The notes under the pieces were generated by a model that made no database searches, was not told the origin of the DNA, and saw nothing but the letters and a program-made list of their open reading frames with translations. A program made the translations under genes and the position numbers. A stretch of 64,000 bases of DNA from Stratiolaelaps scimitus (taxonomy: Eukaryota > Arthropoda > Arachnida > Mesostigmata > Laelapidae): assembly GCA_019614645.1 (NCBI GenBank), contig JABWDB010000019.1, positions 4,758,501-4,822,500 of the forward strand. The letters run 5' to 3'. Positions within the stretch are counted from its first letter, which is position 1. Every line of letters starts with the position of its first letter. Positions 11,328-24,104 of the stretch are shown in pieces.

Positions 11328-14300
11328 GTCGTCCCCAGACCGGCCGAAGTCGAGCTGCGATTAATGTGCCGGTTTTCGGTGGGACAGATGCAGCGTCGAT
11401 CTAAACAATGCGAAAACAAACACGCCATGAATTATGATCTCAAGTACAGTTGATTAGCAACATACGACAAACAAGCACAACGCATTTTGGGTGAGAAGGT
11501 AGGGGTTTCTTAGTACAGTTAGTATTGGAATTGGTCATGTTATCGTATAACCTAAAACCCGGGAAAGCTTTGCACATTAATTTGAATTGAACGTATTGGA
11601 GTCAATTTACGTCAGTACCGTCTATTATATCGTTTATAATTTACTTCGAGAGCATATGAAAAAAAAGACCGACAACGCACAAAATAGTGTCAATCCTTCC
11701 TAAATTTACGGTCTACCCAATAACAACTCCAATCACGATTCACTAGGGCATATGGCATATTGTTTGGCACATAACGAATTTGTGCCACCCGATGGTGCAA
11801 ACTTCGCTTGTGATTCCCAATTGGCTCTCACTCCATAACATTCTATTGACATAGGCACATGTCAATTCATCATATCTTACGAACGCACTAAACCATTTAA
11901 CCGAGGAATGGCCTCTGCGAAAAAGAAACACACAAACCAACAAACGACAGCTTAACTAACGTAAATCGGTAACGAGAGCATAGTTGCGGAAGTTACTTTT
12001 GTCCCCTTCGCCCCCCCCCCCCCGTTGTTATATGGAAAATCTATAACGTGACATTGAGAGGAAGAGTAGATCATGGCAGAGAAAATCGATCAAACACATT
12101 TTCATCTATCGGCACACGTTCACACCTCATAGTCGTATTTACGGAATCTGCCCAACCAAACAGCGAATACGCAGAGTCTTTATTCTCGACTAGGTCTGCA
12201 CAAGCTCCTATGCATGTTGTTGTTGTCTTTGTTGCTGACATATTTGATAGTTCGCATATGTATATATATATATATATATAATATGGGACAGATGCTCATG
12301 TAGAAGGCGAGCAAATTAGACAAGTGACGAATGGCTGATGGGCGTCGATTCTAGTGTGCAGATCAAGAACAACGGCAATAAGGCTCCTATTGGCCGCACT
12401 CCTGCGTACAATAACAAACCCCGACCATTGGCGGTACCATTGGCTGTCAAGGTAGAGATGGTGTTCTTCTGTACGGGATCAAGTAACGCAATAGAGTAAC
12501 AATGCTCCCTGCTGCAAATACCATCTGGTCTTTATAATTTCATTATCTTTCGCTAACATTAACGCTACGCATGTCACAGCACGGCTCACACACCTGCCTG
12601 GCCGGGAGCTGTTTCGATTTGGGTTGATTTCACTCGATGTTGTCACAAGAGCCAGGTTTTTACATTGATATTGTTGTTGTTCTTCTTCTTTTTCTCCAGC
12701 TGGCGAACACCCGGCGTATCAATGGTACAGAGAAATGTGAGTCAGCTCCAGCTCGGTCCGGAGGGACGGTCAACCCGCTCGCCTATGAGCCCTTTCACGA
12801 CAACAAAACTCAGTAGTGCTTCGAAGAGGGTGGGGAGGGCGCGCCACGCTAACGCGGAAAATGTCACATCAAAACATCTCGCGGCAACAGCAACTACAAT
12901 ATTGGAAATTTCAAAGAAAAAAAAAAGGTACAATTATGTTACTCGAATTACTGATGAATATTTAAATAGGTTTATTGAGACATCCGCAAGTAAAGACAGC
13001 ATTAAAATAAAAGGTGCCGTCATTTCATGATTACTAATAATCAAACGGAGATGATTCGAAACAGTGCATATTGCCTGATGCGACCATGAAGCTGTATTAA
13101 TGACGTGCATGTTTAGCTATTAGACTTTTAAAATGTAGAAAATCGAGCCTGCAAACGATATTGCAGCCTGCTCGAATCGACTGAAGCATTCGACCGGCCA
13201 AGGGTTCTTTTGGTCAATTAGAACAATCTTTGACACGCCGGGCTCATGAACAGTGTTCATTGATACGAAGAAAATATGCTGCGATACGGTCATGCATGCC
13301 TTCATAAGTTTGAGCGTGAGTGAGGATGTAGAGCAAATTTAATGTTCACTGCGCACCAGCAGCTATTTAACGACAGAATAAATGTCAAGTTTGGAAAAAT
13401 TATCCTATAATTGAGTTTGTGCACAACGGGTACATTTTGGTGTGAAAATATTTGGTTAGATGTACAGCCATGTCGAGCCCGGTGGCCTGGTGGTGCAGTC
13501 GTGTGCGCCTTGCAACTGGAAGAGACACGTAGGTGCACCGGTTCGATCCCCACCGTTGCACATTTGCATTTTCAAGGGGTCCGTCTTGCGAAGCAATGCC
13601 GAAAGCAACTCCGTGGACGCTAAATATTAGCTGAGAATCAACCGGAATCAACGCCGTTAGATGCATAGCGCTAGCAACACTAAACAGAAATCTGCTTATA
13701 TTAACTGCCAGGGGTTTGGTTCTTGTCTAGAACAAAGTTTTGTCTTACAAACGTTGAATGAATATCCAGCACTAGGATATTGTCGAACTCTCTCGAACCA
13801 TCAACTCTTTATTTCCAGCCCAAGAAAATATGTTGATTCTTGACGAAACTATCCTAACTATAAAGTGTTACTCTTCTCTAGCAAGATTATTACTCTAGAT
13901 AGAATATATAATTAGATAATCGGAAAGACAGACACCTACGCATTGGTTTCGAAATACAAAATGGCCGCTGAGTGTGTTGATGAGATCAACGCATAATATA
14001 AATATTTATTCAACTTCCCCTTCGTTCTCGCCAGTCCTATCTAGTCGTTCATCTGCACACAAAACTCACGAAGAGAGATATAGAGCGAGAGGTTTACTGA
14101 ACGAAGGATTGACCCACGAGTTCTCGGCTGGGCCCGTGACGAGCTCGCTGAACAGTTGCAACTGAACAGCGAGAGGATATTATGTAGGACTACACATTTT
14201 TGCTCATCAACTGTCTTGCAAGGAGTTTCGACCGTTCGCTCGATTGATACTATGAATACATCTGCCGATACCGCAGTACGACGCAGTTGTTGCTCACGGA

Positions 14301-14576
14301 TTCCATGTCGAAGCCTCTGTGTCGATCAACAACAGCACCTAATACTATTGACGCTGCGACGAGTGGCGCTGTTTATGCGACACGGAGTGTCCTGGATCAT
14401 TTTTTTTGTATGTCTATGACATGCGCCCACCTCGTTATGACGTACTTATGTGAATGCCACCCGATGCAACACAAACAGAAATCTCTCCCAAGCGGCGGAC
14501 GGGGACCGTTTCAATTTATACTGCTCGATAGCTTGGACGCGCCTCCTCTTCATCTACAGCAAGAATCGACGTCCGT
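11328..14576. other. Intergenic with SINE and homopolymer runs
   Basis: Contents are a C-homopolymer run near 12010-12023, an (AT)n run near 12260-12280, and a full tRNA-derived SINE at 13474-13648. A strong acceptor-like pyrimidine tract ends at about 12700, but the frame after it cannot be tied to a gene; one frame reads GEHPAYQWYREM up to a GTGAGT, which could be a very small exon. Confidence 0.35.
13474..13648 (+). repeat. tRNA-derived SINE, full-length copy
   Basis: The head has an internal Pol III promoter: A box TGGCCTGGTGG (13483-13493) and a perfect B box GGTTCGATCCC (13540-13550). The body (TTTTCAAGGGGTCCGTCTT...) and tail (GCTGAGAATCAACCGGAA) recur at 42.9, 47.5 and 56.8 kb in degenerate form, with tail-only matches at 32.7 and 36.9 kb. 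The tail can fold as a short hairpin, and copies end in an A-run. This is the only copy here with both promoter boxes intact. Confidence 0.75.
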
Positions 14577-15566
14577 TCAGCCTTGCTGTTGTTCAACGGC
14601 TTCGTCTTCTAATGGCGGAATCAGCCTGCCTATGGTCTCGAGCAGAGCATCGAGCTCCTGCTCGGTCAGTCGCTCCTCGACATTCTCGATGATTACCTGG
14701 CGAGGAGACGCGAAGCGAAAACGATGAAAAGGAAGATGTTGAGATAATGCATGAAAATTGCGATTTTACTATACTAATTTGTAATGCGATTTATGACGAT
14801 GAAATCACGAAGTGTTTGTCTGCAACTAGAGGGTGTGAAGGCTTCTGAAATAAGCGCGTAAAGGGCGTTTCGTATACGCAATTTGATTCTGAACTCATAC
14901 TGTGGCTGGGCCCAAATACGGCGCTCGAAAAATGTTCCCATTGTAAATATAATCTTATTTATTTAATATCTTTATTTTCCTTCCTCTGCTTAACGGTTGC
15001 TTAGCATTCATAGCCTAATGCAGCTCAACGCAAATGCTGATACGCTGCAGAATTCGGGCTCGAATGAGACATAAGAGAGAACGGTACAAACACAAAGCCC
15101 AGTCGTGCTGCCTACAAAGTTCTCTTTGTCGTTAGCCCAGGTTGGTTACAGAAATGACAGGTGAAATAACATGTGCTCTGTCAGACAAAGCGGTGTGATT
15201 GAGAGCACGCTGCGCTCGAAAGGGCTTCATATAATAAAAAAAAACGGTACATGCTAGCGTTTTTTCTACAATCGATGTGTAATGGCGTATCACCTGTAGT
15301 TCTGCGACGTTCGTTGGCCGTAGGTTAAGTAACTGGAGTTTCTCCGCCTTACTGAGAGGTTTAGGGAAGTCCTTGATCTCCTGGAGAAATGCGACGACAA
15401 CCTCCTCACTCTGTTTCGCCGCCGGACTCTGTTCAAGATGCTTCAGCGTTTCGTAGCTTAGTGTTGCCAAACTTTTACACGATTTAGCCTCCGCCTGTGA
15501 GGCTTTAAGAATTGAAAGAACCTCGAAGTTGCTCAACAGAGCGGCGATTGGCTTAACCACACTCAT
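14577..15566 (-). CDS. CRCP: RNA polymerase III subunit RPC9 (CRCP), 2 exons
   Basis: Exon 1 is 15566-15294 and exon 2 is 14696-14577; they join in phase 0 (CAG|GTGATA donor, CCAG acceptor) to give 130 residues, close to the family's usual 140-150. The N-terminus ALLSNFEVLSILK matches the start of the RPC9/CRCP HRDC-like helical domain, followed by LSYETLKHLEQSP and the signature KAEKLQLLNLRP. Exon 2 supplies the last helices (ENVEERLTEQELDALLETI) and a short acidic, Gln-rich tail. RPC9 pairs with RPC8 to form the Pol III stalk that binds initiation factors and emerging RNA in the nucleus; in vertebrates the same protein was also described as a CGRP-receptor component. The gene is intact, with no missing key segment. 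It is transcribed towards the WDR91-type gene, and its 5' end faces NHP2 about 480 bases away, a possible shared promoter region. Confidence 0.92.
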
Positions 15567-16050
15567 GTTAAATTGGTATGGTAGCGTGCCACAAAAGGAA
15601 CTCTCAATTCATCCAAAATATTCGCCTCCTTCGAACACAGTGACAACTTCATCGGACCGAAACTGCGCTGTACCCCCTCCCAAGCTAGTGTTTACACTGT
15701 TCGTCTCACAGCCGTATCACAACAAACACTAGAACCAAAATTCAAACTCTTTCACTGAATCTACTTCATAGGGCAAATTCTACGGGATGTATCTCCAGCT
15801 CAAATTACCTACTCCCTGATATTCGTGTCCATGTACATTCCAACAAGCACATACGAACGTACATGCACTGTTGAGCAGCGCACGTGTGGTACTATTGTTG
15901 TTGTCGTTGCCAGCCTGTGGCACCTTTTGGGGTTCCTAGAGGGCGCGAATGGTGTTAGTGCGTTCTTTCAGCCACACGTGCTCAGTTCAACCAACACCGT
16001 CAACCAGCGTGTTAGTAAGTTAATCTCGTCGACATTCACACGAATCAACG
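15567..16050. promoter_or_regulatory. Divergent intergenic region between RPC9 and NHP2
   Basis: The two housekeeping genes are divergently arranged with 484 bases between their start codons. I see no TATA box at a sensible distance from either ATG. This is inferred to hold both promoters, from position alone. Confidence 0.35.
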
Positions 16051-17503
16051 ATGGGAAAACGTAATTACGAAGGCGACGGTGAGACCCCCAAGGTGAAGAA
16101 GGCCAAAAAGGTAAGACATTACATTTTGGACTAGAGGCTACAAATGTGTCTATCTGTTGGTACCTGCGTCGCAGAGAGAAATTGTCTTGCCAGATTTGTT
16201 GCTCAGCAAAAGAACCATTTGGATGATGACCCCGAGCGAATCGAGGAGTGGCATTACATCACTGATAATTAACACAAAACTCATGACAGTGGTATAATAG
16301 TGTGCAAAACTGTGTAACCCTACGGGGGCCTATCGGTTCTCCCATCAGCTCTCCTGGCTGATTAGACCTATGATGATCATTACGACATTACGTTAATGAC
16401 AACGAAAATACCCTGATAGACTAACCGCGAACTGTTCAGTTGACTTACAAACAAATCATTCATGGCTTACTCCGCCCTTCACATTGAACCCGTGGAACAA
16501 CAGAGTTTGTTATAAGCACAGTAGATCGTTTATCGTGGTGAAAGCATGGTTATTTTGCGTCGGCCACGAAATGGAACGCTTTCTCACCCACGGCAGTGTG
16601 TGCTGCGGGAGCCCGACATCACGCATAAACCAAAGATAAAAAAGGCTTCTTTATTTTCTTACTACACTCCACCGGCCGCGTTCTGTGCTGACATCTGTGC
16701 GTCGACAGTCACCCGTTGTTGACACTCACACAATTGTCGTCATGTGTTTGTTTGTACCATAACTTGTTGACAAATCATTCGTCGCTTTCAAGTCGATTTT
16801 GTTTATCAGTGCATCGCACAGCGTCATAGCATACGCATATCGATGAATCTTGTGCAAAAAAGGCCACACCAATTAACCGAGTTCCTCATTATTCGTCTAG
16901 ATCGACCAGCGAAGGCTATTCATTCAAAGAGTATGTTCCCCTGTTTGTGCTTGTGTTTCTTATCGCCAACCGTAGTCGCTTGCGGAGGCCACTGACGCCG
17001 AGGAGACGATCGTCGATGCAGGCGGTGACCAGCTGACGTACGACGAGAAGCTCAACAACTGCAATGCCGTCGCGATGCCGATGGCCACCGAAAAAGACTG
17101 CAAGAAGGTATACAAGCTGCTGAAGAAGGCTTCGGAAAAAGAGAACGAACTTCGTGAGGCCCGCAAGAGCTCCAAGGCGAAAGTCAAGCCCGCGTTGACA
17201 TGCGGCATTAAGGCTGTCCAGAGGGCTTTCCGCAAAGAGGAGAAGGGTCTGTGCATTCTCGCCGGCGACATATCGCCCGTTGACATCTACTGTCACCTTC
17301 CCATCGTTTGCGAACAGAGCCAAATTCCGTACATTTATGTGCCAAGCCGCTACGACATCGGCGGAGCGATGGGCCTGAAGAGGCAGTGCTCCGTTGTGCT
17401 GGTGCACGCGCACAAGGATTTGGCGAAATACTATAGCGCCGTTGAGGATCTCATGGAGAAACGTTTTAATGCTGTCGACTTTCAGTCGATTGCTGCAGCA
17501 TAA
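16051..17503 (+). CDS. NHP2: H/ACA snoRNP core protein NHP2 (2 exons)
   Basis: Exon 1 (16051-16110) encodes a 20-residue Lys-rich N-terminus and ends at AAG|GTAAGA. Exon 2 (16976-17503) begins after CCGTAG in phase 0; total 195 residues. Exon 2 carries the L7Ae/L30e fold: TYDEKLNNCNAVAMPMA, the conserved KGLCILAGDISPVDIYCHLP, CEQSQIPYIYVPS and GLKRQCSVVLV. NHP2 binds H/ACA guide RNAs with dyskerin, NOP10 and GAR1, serving rRNA pseudouridylation and telomerase RNP stability in the nucleolus. Compared with human NHP2 as remembered, the segment after YKLLKKA has about 16 extra charged residues, and the family's RNA-contacting RRG/RNG motif before the VKEV helix reads TCGIKAV here. An AATAAA lies at about 17764, some 260 bases after the stop. 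The identification is secure. Confidence 0.93.
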
Positions 17504-19619
17504 GAGCGGCTGTATATTAATATCTCATGAAGCGTTAGCTATGGACAACGTTTGGAACGACAGGAATAGACCATAGGGGGATGTTAACTTTGAGCTTTTC
17601 ATTATTTTTTTTTGGTCCACATTAGGGGGTTACAAAAATCATCCAAAAGACATGTACTACATTGAAATTGAGTATTGAAGGGCGGGCTTATATATATATA
17701 TACACACACATCTATATTTTGTTTAAAAAAGATAAACAAACCGTTGTAAATAGATTGTGTGTGAATAAAATAAACAAATAGGTTATCAAATTTGAATGAT
17801 ACCATTCTAATTTGTTTATAATTTTTTTTTGCGAAAACGTCTAAATGAGGTTCAATCAAGGACGAAAAGAGAAATGTCCAATGTCGACATTGAGGCATGT
17901 TGAGTGAAAGCAATTGCCCGTGTATATATATACATAAAACCTGAGCTTTCATTCCAATAAAAAGACAAAGAGGTGACGCGTATGCCAGTCTCTCTGTTTT
18001 CATCTTAGCTCTGGTTTATCGATGACAATTATGACCTGTTTGCAAATTAGATTCTTTGTAACTAAGCTTTCGCCAATCAGTTGAGCTGGATTTTGCCCCC
18101 GGAAGCACACTGTACACCGTCGAAACACGTCCATTCGTGCTTATGGACAAGCTAGGTCAGTGTTATCATTTTGGACAGTTCTTATAGATCAACTAATAGT
18201 TCACGGTTACTGAGTTATTATTCTCGGTTGCTGGGTCGATGCCTGCTCACGAAACTGAAAACGATCCGGGGAGATATCTGTTCGATTTGTTTTTGCAATA
18301 GATAGTGTGGTATTATGTTGAGGATCAACAGTCACGCTTCACGAGGGTGAAGTTGCAACTTTCCTTCTTTTCAAGGTGTATTTTCTTATGAAATTTTAAC
18401 GTCCACGTGTACATGAGACGGGTACGTTAGTCATTTGAACTCTACTACAGTTCAAGTAGAACTATATATATATATATATTATAATGTGCTAGTGAAACAA
18501 CCCGTTCGTTCGTTTTTCAACCAGACACTTTTAGGCGGCTCCGGGGCTCATTTTACAAGAACAACAATTGCGTTATGTTGTCTGACCAGATTGAGGAATA
18601 CACCGGACATTTGGGGGACCATATGCACCGGCATCTTCATCCATCGAATGAAGTGCCAATAAGTAGCCAAGTTAATCTTGGGATATACAGCTTAAATACA
18701 AACGTCGCCCACACCAATCAACAACGCGTTGTGATTTCGCATACATACAACGTTTATTGTGAAACGATGACGTATTAAAGGTCCCAAATTGGCACCTCTC
18801 GACGACACCAACTCGTATTAGTCGCAACCACCCTGTACAGTTAATACTAGCTTTATTCTTTGTCGGTTGATTATTGATTACGCGACCTGTACAGTTATTT
18901 CAATGCGAATATTTCCCCACTAACACAGTACACCTGTGTTTTTTTTTCACCTCCCGACTAATAATTGTTTTTCGAGCTGACCCCTCAGCTGTTCCTGCCC
19001 TATCTGACAGTCCCCAGCTCTTAACCTTTTTTAGGTATTACTATGAGGACCTGTCTGGGCCACCTTTTCCACCCGCCTGCTCCATGGTGGGCCATGCCAC
19101 CACCCTTCTCCCCCTCTTCGTCGGAATCGTCTGCTACACTATTATTATTATTCTCTGTCTCTCGCCTCGTCCTAAGTTGTTCTCCGTCGGCTGAATCGAA
19201 CGCTCCGTCCATCAGATCAGCCGACTGGGCAGACCAATGATACGCGGTATTGCTGAACGTGGTGGCCGAGAGGCCTGCGACCGTGTCCCGGCAGAGGCAG
19301 CTGTCAACGAGTGCGTAATGATGTAATGTGCGGCCACCGTGTTCACCGTAAGGCCCCTCCCTATGCGACATAGGGACACATCGGAAATATCTGTGTCTGA
19401 TGCATCTCATGATTACTATCTGACAGCCTCGCTGGCTCGAAAACGACTCTGCTGGTTGACATTTCCTTCTTCTTGCAAGAACAAGAAGAACAGCAACAAC
19501 AAGTTGTAACTGTTCGGTAAACATTTTGTTGTGCTTATTTGCACGTCAAATACGCTCTTCGCTGACTCCGTTAGCAGATTGTCGATTCGCCCCGTCTGCC
19601 ACAGTCGTGACCACTGACA
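17504..19619. other. NHP2 3' region, intergenic and SINE body
   Basis: After the NHP2 stop there is a poly(A) signal near 17764, then AT-rich sequence without a gene. A 3' SINE fragment lies at 18969-19067. The open frames at 19021-19524 overlap that repeat and its GC-rich flank, and I do not support them as genes. Confidence 0.4.
18969..19067 (-). repeat. SINE body and tail fragment, second type
   Basis: About 100 bases closely match 57977-58064: both run from TTTTCGAGCTGACC through CTCTTAACC to TATTACTATGAGGACCTGTC. Read on the minus strand, the shared unit ends CAGCTGAGGGTCAGCTCGAAAAA, a hairpin plus A-run like the tail of the other SINE type. The tRNA-like head seen in the other copy is absent here, as expected for 5' truncation. 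Confidence 0.65.
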
Positions 19620-20647
19620 ATGGCTGCAAACGTCGAAGATCAACAGGAGTGCCTGTCAAACCGGAGCGCAATGTTGGCCGTCACAGTGATCTTTGGCCTG
19701 TCTTGTCTCGGTCTGTTCACCGTGTACTTGAGTTTCCCGGAAATGCGTCCCGAGGAGAAACCTTTCGTGAAGCTGCCGACGAGCCTTGAAGACGCAAAAA
19801 ACCTCGGCCGGGTGCTGTCTCACTACACGGACGATCATTTCGCCACGGTGTTGTTGGCCTTCTTCTGCACGTATATCTTTCTGCAGTCGTTCGCCATCCC
19901 GGGATCGATATTCCTCTCGTTTCTATCCGGTTTTCTGTTTCCATTCCTATTGGCCATTTTTCTTGTGTGTCTCTGTTCGGCGATTGGCGCCTCTCTGTGC
20001 TACCTGATATCGTACAGCGTTGGACGTCGGCTCGTCTTGCATTGGATCCCTGACAGGGTCGCCAAATGGAAACTGCAGGTACGATAATAACGCGACTGCG
20101 AATGTAATCCTGTCTTAGGCAACAAGATAATTATTATCCTCAATAATTCTAATATATATATACCTGAAATGTACGTAAATGCATATATATATATATACCT
20201 AAAATGTGACACACCTTTCACCAATATGTATCACACTGTGGTTCTGAGCGGACTAGCAGTTTACAATTGTGTTTTCTCTATTCTCAATCTCTCTCTCTTT
20301 CAATCTGTGTTTCCGCGACGTTTCATTCTCGCCTATAGGTGGCTAAGCAAAAGGGCAACATGGTGTACTACATCATATTCCTGCGGATCACGCCCTTCCT
20401 GCCTAATTGGTTCATTAACATCACCTCTCCAATCGTCGATGTACAGATCGTCCCGTTCTTCATTGGCACCTTCATTGGCGTCGCACCACCGTCGATTCTA
20501 GCGATTCGAGCCGGAATCTCGTTACAGCAGCTCGCCTCAGCGAATGTGCTACTCACCTGGGAGAACATGCTCCTGTTGACAGGCTTTGCCGCCCTCTCAT
20601 TGGTGCCGGTCCTGCTCAAAGGCAAATTCAAGAGCAAATTCGAGTAG
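19620..20647 (+). CDS. TMEM41B: TMEM41B, ER lipid scramblase of the VTT-domain family (2 exons)
   Basis: Exon 1 (19620-20078) and exon 2 (20339-20647) join in phase 0 (CAG|GTACGA donor, CTATAG acceptor) to give 255 residues, near the length of the family core. The match to TMEM41B is strong throughout: the first membrane segment near residues 20-42, then DDAKNLG-like LEDAKNLGRVLSHY, YIFLQSFAIPGSIFLSFLSG, FLVCLCSAIGASLCYLISY, and in exon 2 YYIIFLRITPFLPNWFINI and FFIGTFIGVAPPS. These include the Pro- and Gly-rich re-entrant motifs of the VTT (DedA-like) domain. TMEM41B scrambles phospholipids in the ER membrane and works with VMP1 and ATG2 in autophagosome and lipid-droplet biogenesis. The N-terminus is shorter than in vertebrates. 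The C-terminus ends KGKFKSKFE, a Lys-rich ER-facing tail. The gene is intact. Confidence 0.95.
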
Positions 20648-23043
20648 ATGCCAAGCTCGAAGCAGTAATAATGATAATAACGATGACATCTTTGTTCGAG
20701 TGGAGCTTCTTCCAGAACGACAACAACTGACGAATCGAGAGGACGAGCAAGCGAGAGACAGACAGAGAGATCAATGGAATTGTGTCCGGCTCGATCTTTC
20801 TCGAGAAATCACAATACAACCAAAATGACGTGTGATTTTCTAGGTATATAGTTCTATCCATTGATGATAAGACAACCGGTCACCTCCGAAAGCTATTGCT
20901 GAGATGTGTGCCGAACCTAGTTGTCATGTGTATACTAATTTTAACGATCAGTGGTGGACTATGGTGCTTAGTCTATGGGTTGGGAACGGGTTAACGCGAG
21001 CGAGTATGAGTAGGTGCGCTTGAACGTTTATGTGCGTGTGTATGTGTGAGAGTTTCAGTGGAGATCAAGAACAATATGACACGAGAACAATGCGAGTATA
21101 GTTGGCATTATTATTATTGTTATGAGATGAGTGCATGAAGTGTGTTCGTGAGGAATGAGAAAATGTGCGGTACACAATGGACTGCTGTTTGTATTTAGCC
21201 CATAAACAGAGTTATTCCTAGCTATTATGCTATACGGATAATAAGCTGCTTGCCGGCAAAGGGGGAGAATATCCCAGTGCCGCGTGTGTCATCTCTTCGG
21301 GTCTAAATATGGTCAGTCTCAATTTTCGATGGAAAAGACACCTAAGGGTAGCTCCCGCAGTCAAGGAGATAAGGGGAGGGGTCAACAAACTCATGTTGTT
21401 ATTAGAATTCAATAGTAAGCAGAGTAATTCAGTGGAATATCGTTTCGATAAAAAGAAAGACATTCGTTGGAAAGAAAAAATCGGAATTTAGACACAAAAG
21501 TGTTTCGTTTATTATTAGATTAAATATATATATATATATAATGCAGGGTGTGTAAAAATATCAGGTTGACAATATTTTATAGCGCTGACACTTAGGTAGA
21601 TTTGTGTCGAGTTCACTAAAGCATAGCGACATTTATGCACGATGGATGACTAACTTAAGTAGCATCGTAATTAAATTCTAGCAAACAATTATCGATGGGT
21701 TTCCATCTGAGGTCATTTCATACGCTGTCATGTGTCACCATATAACATACGAATATCGTACGAAGTACACTTGGGCAGAACGACAGATTGGTAAATGCAG
21801 TTTACACACCCTGTATCTGTTGTAACTGAAGGTACGAGAATCGTACATGTTCGTGATTCCAAAGCCAGATTAGAGAAACCGGGGAAACTACTATGGTGCA
21901 AAGTGGAACACAATATTATTACTGCTGCTATTGTTTGATATCACGACATCTGGAAATCTTCATCCAGTCATACAGCTATGCAGAAAGTTCGATTAGAACA
22001 AAGATATGATCAATTGAAGGTATATTCATTAAGAACGTCCCTTTTCGATGATGACAGTTGTTAGGTGAAAATGTGATATGTTTCTGCTAGTAGAAGAAGA
22101 TAATGAAACAAATCTTATTTCCAAATAATAAATTAATACAGCACCGTGTGCCGTCAATATTTTTACTGTGCCGCTTTGTTTACTTCGAATGTCTCCGAAT
22201 GACCAATATGGCCGTGACTCTACATAAGCAATATTTCGACAAAAGGCCATTCTGTTTATCAGCTATACAATTACTACCATTTATCTGCATCAATGCAAGT
22301 GAGCTTTCCAATCGTCTGTACGACAGAACACCACCACCATATGGACCGTATAAAAGCATAAACAACGACAGCCAATATATGAACGTTTGAGAACATAGCG
22401 GCTAGAAAAACGAGCCAAATGTTGGCAAGGTATTTAAACCGATCACCTAGTAGATTGGTGGTAGGCCTATTTAGTTTAACAAAGTGTCTGTGGAATAAAC
22501 TCTTCTTCACTTACGGGGTATAGTACATTCCGGAGATACGGTGAACGTATCACCACTGTTGGTGAATCAGAATAAGTGATTCTTAACCAATTTAACATTT
22601 GACTGTATTTACAACGGACAGATTACAACAAGGTTGTAATGAGTTGATGATCAAAACGAATGGGTAGATCGATAGCGTAGTAGTCGAAAGTGCTCTACGA
22701 AGGCGATGTGATGCATAAATGCGTGATTAAATAAAGAAGTGGCAATGGCCTAATGCAGAGTATCCATCAATTTTCATAAAACAAAACAAAGTGAACTCTC
22801 TATCAAAATATCACTTAGAGGGGCCACGTGATTTCAATATAGGAGCACATTACTTGTAATTTCTAAACGGTGGAGAAGGTTGAGCTAGACTAGGTCAAAA
22901 TTTAGTTTCTTTTAGGTTTTTTTGCTATTCGCATCGCTAAAGCTTAGCTTCTACATAAACAAACAGCAGGTTTGAAGTGAGACAAATCACACACTGTGTA
23001 ACAATAACAATAGTACTGGTGTTTGAATTCTAGGTACCGTCCA
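20648..23043. other. TMEM41B 3' flank and gene-free stretch
   Basis: The sequence is AT-rich with an (AT)n run near 21524-21541. No gene, RNA or repeat family is recognised. Confidence 0.45.
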
Positions 23044-23163
23044 ATGGCCAAACTTGGGACAGTGATCGCATTTTCTGTCATTTTGAGCTGCGCTCAATTC
23101 GTTGATGTCGACCACGCCAACCCTGACAGTCTCAACTGTCCGCTTTTCTGCTTCAACCCGTAG
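23044..23163 (+). CDS. Small secreted Cys peptide, or first coding exon of one
   Basis: An ATG nine bases after a strong acceptor (TTTGAATTCTAG|GTACCGTCCA) opens a 39-codon frame ending in TAG. Residues 1-25 form a good signal peptide (MAKLGTVIAFSVILSCAQF, cut near VDHA). The remaining NPDSLNCPLFCFNP has two cysteines three residues apart. The acceptor suggests a 5' non-coding exon upstream. If a donor at CCC|GTAGCG is used, the peptide would continue into a further exon. The length is below usual gene-finder cut-offs. I do not recognise a family. Confidence 0.4.
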   Translation: MAKLGTVIAFSVILSCAQFVDVDHANPDSLNCPLFCFNP

Positions 23164-24045
23164 CGTACTAGCGGGAAATAACAAGAACCGATGATTTAGC
23201 AAAAAGGCTGCAATTGTGCTTCCGGCTACGCCGTTCCTTCGAACATTTTGCTGGCATTGCCAACTCCGAATCGAATTGTCGCATGATGGTATGTTTTGAT
23301 GCGGCCAGCCCATTCATAGATGTGACGGTGCACAGGGCGCACTATTAGATCCGCGCTGAGTGTTCCTTTTTTTACTGAAATTCGCGAGGGTCTCAGGTAA
23401 GCCCACCTTAACCCAGGGTAACCTAGTGCATGCACTTCGGACAAATGACTTGTATGAGATAATGCTGCTCACTTGAGGTCGGCAAATGGCCCTCACTACT
23501 TTGCAATTTGACAGTCTTATGAGGCAGCTGTTGGGGTATATTTCTACTCTTGTGGGTGCGGCATCTTGACAGTCAAATGTTATAAAAGGTGCCCTATACC
23601 TGCTGGCATCGTTGACATTTTTCCCACCTCTGAGCCGAAAGGGAGATATATTGAGGGAGATCGATAGCGGCGGACCATCCCGTTGCCTGTGAATGTCTAA
23701 ATGCGTTCAAATATTGTGTCAAGCAGCCTCGAGCATGTGTGAGGCCTTCGACAGCGCATATCATAAGATCAAATAATATCTGTGAGAGCATTTGCGTAGC
23801 GAAATAAAACGGAATAATCGTTGTAATTCGATTGGAGTATTATCATTTGCACAACAAGTCAGGATGCCTTTAATAGGAAAGGGTCAGGTTAGCCTATATT
23901 AGACAATGTTTATATAGACAAAATATGGGGATAATGTTAATATAGTTTGTCAAATAATCTCGATTGGAATCTTGAACCATATTGATGGTTGAGTGCTTGT
24001 TGAACGCGTTGTTCGATACAGAAGGAATTTATGCAATGAATCCAT

Positions 24046-24053
24046 AATATATA

Positions 24054-24103
<50 letters not shown>
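24046..24103. repeat. (AT)n microsatellite
   Basis: An AT run of about 58 bases with one TATCTAT interruption near the left end. Confidence 0.9.

Positions 24104-24104
<1 letters not shown>

Noticed and set aside
12700..12740. Mini-exon GEHPAYQWYREM between an acceptor and GTGAGT
   Set aside because: The splice signals are good, but twelve residues cannot be tied to any neighbour, so it is not listed as a gene.
16916..17413. Long minus frame over NHP2
   Set aside because: It is the antisense shadow of the strongly conserved NHP2 exon.
19021..19524. Long minus frame upstream of TMEM41B
   Set aside because: It overlaps a SINE fragment and low-complexity GC-rich sequence, lacks domain motifs, and runs against the TMEM41B promoter region.
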